From Streptomyces chryseus (GTDB lineage Bacteria; Actinomycetota; Actinomycetes; Streptomycetales; Streptomycetaceae), in the NCBI RefSeq assembly GCF_014650755.1, contig NZ_BMVO01000001.1, forward strand, positions 62,001 to 126,000: a stretch of DNA of 64,000 bases. Direction: 5' to 3'. Below, one piece after another: positions 17,871-25,828 of this stretch (position 1 is its first letter; each line of letters opens with the position of its first letter). Under the pieces are notes generated by a model. That model ran no database searches and was not told the DNA's origin. It was given only the letters and a program-made list of their open reading frames with translations. A program made the translations under genes and the position numbers.

Positions 17871-18965
17871 TCAGCCCGCGACGATCCGTCCGTTCAGGAT
17901 GATCCGGCTCGGCGCCGCGAGCACCCGTACGTCCGCGCGCGGGTCCTCGTCGTACACCACCAGGTCGGCGGGGGCGCCCTCCTCCAGGCCCGGGCGTCCG
18001 AGCCAGCGCCGCGCGCCCCACGCCGTCGCGGACAGGGCCTCGATCGGCGGGATGCCCGCCTTGACCAGCTCCGCGACCTCGTCCGCCACCAAGCCGTGGG
18101 CGAGCGAACCGCCCGCGTCCGTGCCGACGAAGACCGGGATGCCCGCGTCGTACGCCGCGCGGACCGTGTCGTACCGGCGCGCGTGCAGCGCGCGCATGTG
18201 CGCCGACCAGCGCGGGAACTTCGCCTCGCCGCCGTCCGCGAGGTGTGGGAACGTACCGATGTTGACGAGGGTCGGGACGATCGCGACGCCCCGCTCGGCG
18301 AAGAGCGGGATGGTGTCCTCGGTGAGGCCGGTGGCGTGCTCGACGCAGTCGATGCCCGCTTCGACGAGGTCGCGCAGCGACTCCTCGGCGAAGCAGTGCG
18401 CGGTGACGCGCACGCCGAGCCGGTGCGCCTCGGCGATGGCCGCCTCGACTTCGCCGCGCGGCCAGCACGCGCCCAGGTCCCCGGTCTCGCGGTCGAGCCA
18501 GTCGCCGACGAGCTTGACCCAGCCGTCGCCGCGCCGCGCCTCCCGGGCGACGTACGCGACCAGGTCGCCCGGCTCGATCTCGTGGGCGTAGTTGCGGATG
18601 TAGCGGCGGGTACGGGCGATGTGCCGGCCCGCCCTGATGATCTTCGGCAGGTCGGCCCGGTCGTCGATCCAGCGGGTGTCGGACGGCGACCCGGCGTCAC
18701 GGATCAGCAGCGTGCCCGCGTCCCGGTCGGTGAGCGCCTGCTTCTCGCTGGTCGCCTCGTCGACCGGACCGTGCCGGTCGAGGCCGACGTGGCAGTGCGC
18801 GTCGACGAGGCCGGGCAGCGCCCAGCCGTGGACGACGGGCACGTCGCGTACGCCGAGGGGCCGTTCGTACGTGATCCGGCCGTCCACGGCCCACAGCTCG
18901 TCCCGTACGTCGTCGGGCCCGGCGAGCACCCGCCCTTTCACCCGCAGCACCATGCGCTCACTCAT
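17871..18965 (-). CDS. Amidohydrolase-superfamily metal-dependent hydrolase
   Basis: About 364 aa. The metal-binding motifs of the superfamily are in order: VDAHCHVG (about residue 55), VTAHCF (about 180), VEHATGL (about 200) and VGTDAGG (about 280). The C-terminal GAPADLVVYDEDPR is typical of imidazolonepropionase/prolidase-like members. The substrate cannot be told. I use the ATG at 18965 (MSERMVLRV), three codons inside the longest frame. It diverges from the class V aminotransferase with 76 bp between starts. Confidence 0.82.
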   Translation of the reverse strand: MSERMVLRVKGRVLAGPDDVRDELWAVDGRITYERPLGVRDVPVVHGWALPGLVDAHCHVGLDRHGPVDEATSEKQALTDRDAGTLLIRDAGSPSDTRWIDDRADLPKIIRAGRHIARTRRYIRNYAHEIEPGDLVAYVAREARRGDGWVKLVGDWLDRETGDLGACWPRGEVEAAIAEAHRLGVRVTAHCFAEESLRDLVEAGIDCVEHATGLTEDTIPLFAERGVAIVPTLVNIGTFPHLADGGEAKFPRWSAHMRALHARRYDTVRAAYDAGIPVFVGTDAGGSLAHGLVADEVAELVKAGIPPIEALSATAWGARRWLGRPGLEEGAPADLVVYDEDPRADVRVLAAPSRIILNGRIVAG

Positions 18966-19041
18966 GCACAGCACTCTACGAGGGTCCGGTTACGCTCGGC
19001 CGGGAGAGATCGAACATCCGAAGATCGAAGAGAGCTCCACC

Positions 19042-20148
19042 GTGACACACCCGCTTCTTGACCTGGCCCCGCTGACCGCCGCGCACTTCGCGGCCATCGA
19101 ACGCCGGGTCGCCTCGCTGCTCTCCACCGAGCAGGACGTGGTCATCACGCAGGGCGAGGCGCTGCTGCCCCTCGAAGGCTGCATCCGCTCCGGCGCCCGT
19201 CCCGGCTCGGCCGCGCTGAACGTGGTGACCGGTCCGTACGGGCAGACCTTCGGCAACTGGCTGCGCGACTGCGGGGCGGCCGTCTTCGACCTGACCGTGC
19301 CGTTCGACACGGCGGTCACCGCCGAGCAGATCGCGCGGGCGCTCGACGAGCACCCGGAGATCGACTTCGTGTCCCTGGTGCACGCGGAGGCCGCGACCGG
19401 CAACACCAACCCGGTGGCGGAGATCGGTGAGGTCGTACGGTCCCACGGCGCCCTCTTCATGCTCGACGCGGTCGCCTCGGTGGGCGCCGAGCCGCTGCTG
19501 CCCGACGCCTGGGGCGTCGACCTGTGCGTGATCGGGGCGCAGAAGGCCATGGGCGGGCCGGCCGGGGTCTCGGCGGTGTCGGTGAGCGAGCGGGCCTGGG
19601 AGCGGTTCGCCGCGAACCCCGCCGCCCCGCGCCGCTCGTACCTCTCCCTCCTGGACTGGAAGGAGCGGTGGATCGACGGCGGCCGCAAGGCACTGCTGCA
19701 CGCGCCGGCGCAGCTGGAGATGCTGGCGCTGGAAGCCTGCCTGGACCGGATCGAGGCGGAGGGGCTGGGCGCGGTGGAGGCCAGGCACCGGGCCGCCGCG
19801 ACGGCCGCGCGGGCGGGCGCGATCGCACTGGGCGGCGGTCTTGAGCCGTACGTCCACGCGGCCCGGGAGGCCGCTCCGGTCGCCACCACGCTGCGCACCC
19901 CCGAGGGGGTGGACGCGTCGGTGGTGGTCGCGAAGGCGCTCGCCGCCGACCCGTCGCTGCCGCTGATCGCGGGTGGCGGGGCGCTGTCCAAGGAGATGAT
20001 CCGGGTCAATCACTACGGCGTCGACGCCCAGCGGGGCGTGGTCGAGTCGTCGCTCGCCGCACTCGGCGCGGCACTGAGCGAGGCGGGTGCGCGGGTCGAC
20101 TTCGAAGCTGCCCGAAAGGCTGTGACGGAAACGTGGCCGAGCGCATGA
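19042..20148 (+). CDS. Class V PLP-dependent aminotransferase (alanine-glyoxylate/serine-pyruvate type)
   Basis: 368 aa from a GTG with a GAAGAGAGC ribosome site. The PLP Lys is K168 in CVIGAQKAMGGPAG, preceded by LFMLDAVASVGAEPL with the PLP-binding Asp. This group includes alanine-glyoxylate, serine-pyruvate and purine-catabolic aminotransferases; the exact substrate cannot be assigned. The frame runs open far upstream (from 18619) across the divergent amidohydrolase, but homology begins at HPLLDLAPLTAAHFAAIE. A strong terminator follows at 20177. Confidence 0.83.
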   Translation: MTHPLLDLAPLTAAHFAAIERRVASLLSTEQDVVITQGEALLPLEGCIRSGARPGSAALNVVTGPYGQTFGNWLRDCGAAVFDLTVPFDTAVTAEQIARALDEHPEIDFVSLVHAEAATGNTNPVAEIGEVVRSHGALFMLDAVASVGAEPLLPDAWGVDLCVIGAQKAMGGPAGVSAVSVSERAWERFAANPAAPRRSYLSLLDWKERWIDGGRKALLHAPAQLEMLALEACLDRIEAEGLGAVEARHRAAATAARAGAIALGGGLEPYVHAAREAAPVATTLRTPEGVDASVVVAKALAADPSLPLIAGGGALSKEMIRVNHYGVDAQRGVVESSLAALGAALSEAGARVDFEAARKAVTETWPSA

Positions 20149-20176
20149 CTTCTTTGAATTCAGTGAATTAACGGAT

Positions 20177-20213
20177 AACGGGAAGCTGCTTTATCAGCAC
20201 AGCTTCCCGTTTT
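20177..20213 (+). terminator. Rho-independent terminator after the aminotransferase gene
   Basis: Perfect 12-bp stem (20177-20188 pairs with 20200-20211), 11-nt loop, then TTTCTT. It is the most canonical intrinsic terminator in the window and isolates ectA from upstream transcription. Confidence 0.85.
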
Positions 20214-20300
20214 CTTCTGCCCCGTTTCCCCGACCGTAAACGCCAAGGTTTCAACAAGAAATCGGCTCGGTTTCGACGGTGTGACAGACCCCACAACGGA

Positions 20301-20334
20301 GGCGATTTGCCCGGTTATTTACGGTCAAATCGCC
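20301..20334. promoter_or_regulatory. Inverted repeat in the ectA upstream region
   Basis: GGCGATTTG (20301-20309) and CAAATCGCC (20326-20334) form a perfect 9-bp dyad with a 16-bp AT-richer spacer, about 115-150 bp before ectA. The 236-bp stretch 20214-20449 is markedly less GC-rich than its surroundings and contains no gene, as expected for the control region of the osmotically induced ect operon. No regulator-specific match is claimed. Confidence 0.5.
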
Positions 20335-20449
20335 CACATTTGCTGTCTGCTCGCGTGAAGAACGGTCTCGCGCGATAACACAGATCTGGCGCTCGGCCAA
20401 CCCCTTCCGACGATGCACTTTTTGAATTTGCTCGGTAAATTCCCTCCGC

Positions 20450-20980
20450 ATGACCGCCGCACCAGCAGACCTTGCAAGTGCCCGAAGCGAATTCCTGCAG
20501 ATCGAAGCTCCGCGAGTGGAGGACGGAGCCGCGATCTGGCGCATCGCCCGCGACTCCCAGGCCCTGGACCTCAACTCCTCGTACAGCTATCTGCTGTGGT
20601 GCCGCGACTTCGCGGCGACGTCCGTGGTGGCCAGAGACAGCCCCGGGGGTGAGCCGATCGCCTTCATCACCGGCTACATACGCCCCGAGCGCCCCGAGAC
20701 CCTCGTCGTGTGGCAGGTCGCCGTCGACCACGACCACCGCGGCCGCGGGCTGGCCGGCACGCTCCTGGAGGCGCTGACCGAGAAGGCCGCCGCCCGGGGC
20801 GTGACCACGATCGAGACGACCGTGACCCCGGACAACACCGCTTCCAACCGGCTGTTCACCGCGTACGCCGAGCGGCGCGGAGCGGGTCTTGAGCGCGAAG
20901 TGCTCTTCGACGGCGGGCTGTTCCCCGAGGGAACCCACCTGCCCGAGGTGCTGTACCGCATCGGCCCCATCGCTTCCTGA
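20450..20980 (+). CDS. ectA: L-2,4-diaminobutyrate acetyltransferase EctA
   Basis: 176 aa GNAT enzyme that acetylates L-2,4-diaminobutyrate at the gamma amino group, the second step of ectoine synthesis. The acetyl-CoA loop RGRGLAGTLLEAL (about residue 100) and the EctA-specific start IWRIARDSQALDLNSSYSYLLWCRDF are clear. No good Shine-Dalgarno precedes the ATG. It is followed after 51 bp by ectB, and the order ectA-B-C-D on one strand is the standard osmoprotectant operon. Confidence 0.96.
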   Translation: MTAAPADLASARSEFLQIEAPRVEDGAAIWRIARDSQALDLNSSYSYLLWCRDFAATSVVARDSPGGEPIAFITGYIRPERPETLVVWQVAVDHDHRGRGLAGTLLEALTEKAAARGVTTIETTVTPDNTASNRLFTAYAERRGAGLEREVLFDGGLFPEGTHLPEVLYRIGPIAS

Positions 20981-21031
20981 GCAGCCCTCCCCCCTTCCCC
21001 ACGCTTCCCCCCTCTCTCCCAGGAGACCGCC

Positions 21032-22300
21032 GTGACCATCACCCCTCCCGCCCTGAGCGTCTTCGAGACCCTGGAATCCGAGGTACGCAGCTACTGCCGC
21101 GGCTGGCCCGCCGTGTTCGACCGCGCGCAGGGCAGCCACCTGCACGACGAGGACGGCCACACCTACCTCGACTTCTTCGCCGGCGCCGGGTCACTCAACT
21201 ACGGCCACAACAACCCGGTGCTGAAACGGGCGCTCATCGACTACATCGAGCGCGACGGCATCACGCACGGCCTGGACATGGCGACGACCGCCAAGCGCGC
21301 GTTCCTGGAGACCTTCGAGAACGTGATCCTGCGGCCGCGCGACCTGCCGTACAAGGTGATGTTCCCGGGCCCGACCGGCACCAACGCCGTGGAGGCCGCG
21401 CTGAAGCTGGCCCGCAAGGTCAAGGGCCGCGAGTCGGTGGTGTCCTTCACCAACGCCTTCCACGGCATGTCGCTCGGCTCGCTCGCCGTCACCGGCAACG
21501 CGTTCAAGCGGGCCGGCGCCGGCATCCCGCTCGTGCACGGTACGCCGATGCCGTTCGACAACTACTTCGACGGCCAGGTCGAGGACTTCCTGTGGTTCGA
21601 GCGGCTGCTCGACGACCAGGGTTCGGGCCTCAACAAGCCCGCCGCCGTGATCGTCGAGACGGTCCAGGGCGAGGGCGGCATCAACGTCGCCCGCGCCGAG
21701 TGGCTGCGCGCGCTCCAGGACCTGTGCCACCGCCAGGACATGCTCCTGATCGTCGACGACATCCAGATGGGCTGCGGCCGTACGGGCGGCTTCTTCTCCT
21801 TCGAGGAGGCCGGCATCACGCCGGACATCGTCACCCTGTCGAAGTCCATCAGCGGCTACGGCATGCCCATGTCGCTGTGCCTGTTCAAGCCGGAACTGGA
21901 CGTCTGGGAGCCGGGCGAGCACAACGGCACCTTCCGGGGCAACAACCCGGCCTTCGTCACCGCCACGGCCACGCTCAACACGTACTGGGCCGACGGCCAG
22001 ATGGAGAAGCAGACGCTGGCCCGCGGCGAGCAGGTCGAGCGCGCCCTGCTGTCCATAGCCGACGAGAACGCCGAGGCCGGCGTGAGCTTCCGGGGCCGCG
22101 GCCTGGTCTGGGGCATGGAGTTCGCCGACAAGACGCGCGCCACCGCCGTCTGCCGCCGCGCCTTCGAGCTCGGCATGCTGCTGGAGACCTCGGGCCCGGA
22201 GAGCGAGGTCGTGAAACTGCTGCCGGCGCTCACCATCTCCCCCGATGAGCTGGACGAGGGGCTGAGCATCCTGGCCCGCTCGGTCCGCGAGACCGCCTGA
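21032..22300 (+). CDS. ectB: L-2,4-diaminobutyrate transaminase EctB
   Basis: 422 aa class III aminotransferase that converts aspartate semialdehyde and glutamate to L-2,4-diaminobutyrate. The PLP Lys is K271 in [13 protein letters not shown], preceded by [15 protein letters not shown]. The N-terminal half has the glycine-rich cofactor segment [22 protein letters not shown] site precedes the GTG start. Length and motifs match EctB rather than general ornithine or GABA transaminases. Confidence 0.96.
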   Translation: MTITPPALSVFETLESEVRSYCRGWPAVFDRAQGSHLHDEDGHTYLDFFAGAGSLNYGHNNPVLKRALIDYIERDGITHGLDMATTAKRAFLETFENVILRPRDLPYKVMFPGPTGTNAVEAALKLARKVKGRESVVSFTNAFHGMSLGSLAVTGNAFKRAGAGIPLVHGTPMPFDNYFDGQVEDFLWFERLLDDQGSGLNKPAAVIVETVQGEGGINVARAEWLRALQDLCHRQDMLLIVDDIQMGCGRTGGFFSFEEAGITPDIVTLSKSISGYGMPMSLCLFKPELDVWEPGEHNGTFRGNNPAFVTATATLNTYWADGQMEKQTLARGEQVERALLSIADENAEAGVSFRGRGLVWGMEFADKTRATAVCRRAFELGMLLETSGPESEVVKLLPALTISPDELDEGLSILARSVRETA

Positions 22301-22406
22301 GGTCCCACCTCCCGACGCCGCGACTCCCGGCGTCCGTACGCCAGACGCCCTGAACACCCCGCGTGTTCGAGGCAGTACCACGCACCACAGAAGGGCTCGA
22401 CTCACC

Positions 22407-22805
22407 GTGATCGTCCGATCGTTCAAGGACATAGAGGGAACCGACCGCCACGTGAAGGCCGCTTCCGGAACCTGGGAGAGCAAGCGCATCGTGCTCGCCA
22501 AGGAGAAGGTCGGCTTCTCGCTCCACGAGACCGTGCTGTACGCGGGTACGGAGACGTCGATGTGGTACGCGAACCACATCGAGGCCGTGCTCTGCACGGA
22601 GGGGGAGGCCGAGCTCACCAATGACGAGACCGGCGAGACCCACTGGATCACGCCGGGCACGATGTACCTGCTGGACGGCCACGAGCGCCACACCATGCGC
22701 CCCAAGACCGACTTCCGCTGCGTATGCGTCTTCAACCCTCCCGTCACCGGACGGGAGGACCACGACGAGAACGGTGTCTACCCGCTGCTGACCGAGGAGG
22801 TCTGA
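22407..22805 (+). CDS. ectC: Ectoine synthase EctC
   Basis: 132 aa cupin enzyme that cyclises N-gamma-acetyl-diaminobutyrate to ectoine. Family segments [18 protein letters not shown] at the start, [19 protein letters not shown] and [17 protein letters not shown] (metal-binding His and Tyr) are present. GTG start; 106 bp separate it from ectB with no hairpin I could find, so cotranscription is likely. ectD follows after 3 bp. Confidence 0.96.
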   Translation: MIVRSFKDIEGTDRHVKAASGTWESKRIVLAKEKVGFSLHETVLYAGTETSMWYANHIEAVLCTEGEAELTNDETGETHWITPGTMYLLDGHERHTMRPKTDFRCVCVFNPPVTGREDHDENGVYPLLTEEV

Positions 22806-22808
22806 ACC

Positions 22809-23723
22809 ATGACCGACGTACTGACCGCACAGACCCGGACCCCCCGCGCCGACCTGTACCCGACGCGCGGCGCCGCCGAGGTGACCACCCCCCGCCAGGA
22901 CCCGGTCGTCTGGTCCGCGCCCGGCGCGCCGGGTCCGATCGAGCCCGCCGAACTCATGGGCTTCGAGCGGGACGGGTTCCTCACCGTCGACCAGCTCATC
23001 ACCCCGGAAGAGGTGTCGCTCTACCGGGCGGAGCTGGACCGGCTGGTCAGCGACCCGGGGGTGCGCGCGGACGAGCGCTCGATCATCGAGCCGAAGTCGC
23101 AGGACGTACGGTCGGTCTTCGAGGTGCACCGCATCAGTGAGCTCTTCGCGCGGCTCGTGCGGGACCCGCGGGTCGTCGGCAGGGCCCGTCAGATCCTCGG
23201 CTCGGACGTGTACGTCCACCAGTCGCGGATCAACGTCAAGCCGGGCTTCGGGGCGTCGGGCTTCTACTGGCACTCCGACTTCGAGACGTGGCACGCCGAG
23301 GACGGGCTGCCGAACATGCGGACCGTGTCCGTCTCGATCGCGCTGACCGAGAACTACGACACCAACGGCGGCCTGATGATCATGCCGGGGTCGCACAAGG
23401 AGTTCCTGGGCTGCGCGGGAGAGACGCCCAAGGACAACTACAAGCGGTCGCTGCAGATGCAGGACGCCGGCATCCCGTCGGACGAGGTGCTGACGCGCAT
23501 GGCGGACCGCCACGGCATCCGTCTCTTCACGGGCAAGGCCGGCTCGGCGACCTGGTTCGACTGCAACGCGATGCACGGCTCGGGCGACAACATCACGCCG
23601 TACGCGCGCAGCAACGTCTTCATCGTCTTCAACAGCGTGGAGAACACGGCGGTCGAGCCGTTCGCCGCCCCCGTACGCCGTCCCGAGTTCATCGGCGCGA
23701 GGGACTTCACGCCGGTGAGGTGA
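22809..23723 (+). CDS. ectD: Ectoine 5-hydroxylase EctD
   Basis: 304 aa Fe(II)/2-oxoglutarate dioxygenase that converts ectoine to 5-hydroxyectoine. The iron facial triad is visible: H155 and D157 in FYWHSDFETWH and H256 in CNAMHGSGDN. The segment between them is the EctD signature region. A GAGGAGGT site before the ATG overlaps the end of ectC. The cell should therefore make both ectoine and hydroxyectoine. A perfect 12-bp hairpin follows the stop. Confidence 0.96.
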   Translation: MTDVLTAQTRTPRADLYPTRGAAEVTTPRQDPVVWSAPGAPGPIEPAELMGFERDGFLTVDQLITPEEVSLYRAELDRLVSDPGVRADERSIIEPKSQDVRSVFEVHRISELFARLVRDPRVVGRARQILGSDVYVHQSRINVKPGFGASGFYWHSDFETWHAEDGLPNMRTVSVSIALTENYDTNGGLMIMPGSHKEFLGCAGETPKDNYKRSLQMQDAGIPSDEVLTRMADRHGIRLFTGKAGSATWFDCNAMHGSGDNITPYARSNVFIVFNSVENTAVEPFAAPVRRPEFIGARDFTPVR

Positions 23724-23747
23724 GGGCCGCGTACGGACGCACGTGAT

Positions 23748-23785
23748 CGCCGGGCGGGCTTGGTGCGAACCGGGCCCGCCCGGCG
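23748..23785. terminator. Bidirectional terminator between ectD and the convergent aminotransferase
   Basis: A perfect 12-bp GC stem (23748-23759 with 23774-23785) and 14-nt loop sit in the 68-bp gap between two convergent stop codons. Confidence 0.7.
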
Positions 23786-23791
23786 GCGTGC

Positions 23792-24847
23792 TCAGCCCGC
23801 GAGCACGTCCAGCGTCCGGTCCACGTCGGCGATGGTGTTGTAGAGGTGGAACGACGCGCGCAGGTTGCCCGCCCGGACGGACACGGCGATGTCCGCCGCG
23901 GCGAGCGCGTCGACCCGGTGCGCGAGGCCCGGGACGGAGACCACCACGGAGTCGCCGGGGATCGGCGTGTGGCCGAGCGACACGAGCCCTTCGCGGTAGC
24001 GCGCGGCGAGCGCGAGGTCGTGCTCGCGCACGTTCTCGATGCCGATCTCCTCCAGGAGCGCGAGGGAGTGCTCGGCCCCGGCGTACGCGACGAAGGGCGG
24101 CGGCTCGTCGAACCGGCGCGCACTGCGCGCCAGTTGGCCGACCGGGCCGTAGGTGCTGCCCCAGACGTCCTCGCCCGCCAGCCACCCGGCGTGGATCGGG
24201 GTGAGGGACTCCTGCGCCTCTTCGGTGACGGTGAGGAACGACGTGCCGCGGGGCGCCAGCAGGTACTTGTAGCTTCCGGTGACCGTGTAGTCGAAGAGCC
24301 CGGCGTCGAACGGGAACCAGCCCGCCGCCTGGGTCGCGTCGACGAGCGTACGGGCGCCGTGCGCGGCGGCTGCCGCCCGTACCGCCGGCAGATCGGCGGT
24401 ACGTCCGTCGGCGGACTGCACCGCCGAGCAGGCCACCAGCGAGGTCTCGGGACGCACGGACTCGGCCAGCTCCTCCAGCGGCACGTACCGCATCTTGAGG
24501 TCGCCGCGGACCGCGAAGGGGTTGATCACCGAGGAGAAGTCTCCCTCGGGGCACAGGACTTCGGCCCCGGCGGGCAGGGAGGCCGCGATCAGGCCGACGT
24601 GGACGGACACCGCGGTACCCACGGCGACGCGCTCTTCGGGGACACCGACGATACGGGCGAAGGAGGCCCGTGCGGCGGCCACCGGGCCGAAGTCGAACGT
24701 GTCGCGTCCGGTGGCGTTCTGCTCGGCCGCGGCCTTCACGGCCGCGACCGTGCGACGGGGCGACAGGCCGCAGGACGAGGTGTTCAGGTAGGTCGTCTCC
24801 GGCGCGAACTCGGCGGCCACGACCTCGGTGAGAGTCAAAGGCTTCAT
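23792..24847 (-). CDS. Class V aminotransferase-fold protein (isopenicillin-N-epimerase/cysteine-desulfurase-like)
   Basis: 351 aa. The PLP Lys is K194 in TVTGSYKYLLAPRGTSFL, and the PLP Asp is in RTLVDATQAAGWFPFD. The fold is shared by cysteine desulfurases, isopenicillin N epimerases and kynureninases. No desulfurase active-site Cys loop is visible, so epimerase- or transaminase-like activity is more probable. It lies just downstream of the frnE remnant on the same strand (70 bp). Confidence 0.78.
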   Translation of the reverse strand: MKPLTLTEVVAAEFAPETTYLNTSSCGLSPRRTVAAVKAAAEQNATGRDTFDFGPVAAARASFARIVGVPEERVAVGTAVSVHVGLIAASLPAGAEVLCPEGDFSSVINPFAVRGDLKMRYVPLEELAESVRPETSLVACSAVQSADGRTADLPAVRAAAAAHGARTLVDATQAAGWFPFDAGLFDYTVTGSYKYLLAPRGTSFLTVTEEAQESLTPIHAGWLAGEDVWGSTYGPVGQLARSARRFDEPPPFVAYAGAEHSLALLEEIGIENVREHDLALAARYREGLVSLGHTPIPGDSVVVSVPGLAHRVDALAAADIAVSVRAGNLRASFHLYNTIADVDRTLDVLAG

Positions 24848-24916
24848 GGCCCTACTCTGCTACGCCGCCAACTCCCCGTCCATTGCGTATCTTTGCCGCC
24901 TGACTCCAAGTGACGC

Positions 24917-25430
24917 TTATACGTCGCACGCCCCTGTGGCGTCGCACGTCTCGCCGCCCGCGCCGATGGTGGCCAGGGGCGTGCCGGCGCGGCTCTCCCA
25001 GGCCTGCTCCAGCGCCTGGGTGAAGACCTCGGCGGGCTGGCCGCCGGAGATCCCGTAACGCCGGTCCAGCACGAAGAACGGCACTCCGCTCGCCCCAGCT
25101 CGGCGGCCTCGCGCTCGTCGCCGCGCACCTCGTCGGCGTACGCGCTCTCGTCCTCGAGGACGGCACGCGCCTCGTCGGGGTCGAGCCCGGCCTCGACGGC
25201 CAGGTCGAGCAGGACCCGGGCGTCGAAGACCGACCGCTCCTCGGCGAAGTTGGCGCGGTAGGCGAGATCGAGCAGCCCGTTGTGCCGGCCGCGGGCCCGG
25301 GCGAGGTGCAGCAGCCGGTGGATGTCGAAGGTGTTGCCGTGGTCACGGCCCTCGGCCAGATAGGCGAGCCCTTCGGCGTGCGCGTGGGAGGCGACCTGCT
25401 GCTCCATCGCCAGCACCTCCTCGTTCTGGG
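24917..25430 (-). pseudogene. 3' two thirds of a DsbA/FrnE-family oxidoreductase (broken frnE)
   Basis: From about 25430 down, the frame reads EEVLAMEQQVASHAHAEGLAYL, GNTFDIHRLLHLARARG and FAEERSVFDARVLLDLAVEAGLD, which is FrnE-family sequence. At the C-run 25093-25096 one base is missing relative to an intact frame. With that base restored it continues GASGVPFFVLDRRYGISGGQPAEVF to a TAA at 24917. The N-terminal thioredoxin half, including the CPWC active site, is absent here; its first 12 codons lie 3.75 kb away at 29184-29219. An ATG at 25406 with a strong GAGGAGGT upstream could still give a truncated product, but without the active site. Confidence 0.85.
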
Positions 25431-25615
25431 GTTCCCCGTCCCGAGTCGGAATACTCGGTGATCCAAAGCCGCTGGGTTCCGTTCGGGTCGTCCTCCGGGT
25501 CATCCCGGAAGAACCACCGCAAAGTGCCCCGTTGTCCCGCCGTCGGTCGGACCACTCGAACCGAAAACCCTGTGCTTACTCGGTATCGCCCAACGTGCGT
25601 GCCATGATGACTCAT
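25343..25615 (-). CDS. Doubtful short ORF running across the left element junction
   Basis: 90-codon frame. The upstream 60 residues (HVGRYRVSTGFSV, RWFFRDDPEDDPNG, RLWITEYSDS) look protein-like; the last 30 are out-of-frame frnE. It could be the 5' part of an element gene cut by the junction. GGAGG lies directly against this ATG, which is poor spacing. The same site is better spaced for an overlapping ATG at 25605 that encodes only MARTLGDTE and a stop. I do not recognise a family. Confidence 0.25.
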   Translation of the reverse strand: MSHHGTHVGRYRVSTGFSVRVVRPTAGQRGTLRWFFRDDPEDDPNGTQRLWITEYSDSGRGTPERGGAGDGAAGRLPRARRRARLSGRGP

Positions 25616-25641
25616 CCTCCATCGATCGGTCGTATCAGTTG

Positions 25642-25665
25642 CAACCTAGGAAAGTTCCCAGGTTG
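25642..25665. promoter_or_regulatory. Inverted repeat CAACCTAGG-N6-CCCAGGTTG, candidate operator
   Basis: The arms match at 8 of 9 positions around AAAGTT. Next to it, on the minus strand, are a CTTGTCTAG half site (25671-25679) and a TTGACC -35-like hexamer (25682-25687). The group lies upstream of the minus-strand short ORF that starts near 25605-25615 and resembles the operator-promoter layout of GntR- or XRE-controlled genes in actinomycete elements. Confidence 0.4.
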
Positions 25666-25763
25666 GCCAGCTAGACAAGCCGGTCAACCCGAACCGCGCT
25701 CATATATGGCGGATCGTCAGACCCTTGCGTGGGCACGCCCTGTGAACCGAAGGCGTGAGCGGG

Positions 25764-25815
25764 CTGAAACCTGAGCCGACGGGCGGGTGCAGGCCAGACG
25801 CGCCAAAGGTTTCAG
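25764..25815 (-). terminator. Hairpin after the XRE/TPR regulator gene
   Basis: CTGAAACCT (25764-25772) and AGGTTTCAG (25807-25815) form a 9-bp stem, with GGG/CCC extending it after one bulge and a 34-nt loop. It lies 14 bp past the regulator's stop codon on the minus strand. Confidence 0.4.
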
Positions 25816-25828
25816 GCCCCTTTGATTC

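Noticed and set aside
21191..22747. 518-codon minus-strand frame over ectB and ectC
   Set aside because: The plus strand encodes clear EctB and EctC; the reverse product has no recognisable fold.
22230..24554. 774-codon minus-strand frame over ectD and the aminotransferase
   Set aside because: Crosses a terminator and two good genes, and has no start signal.
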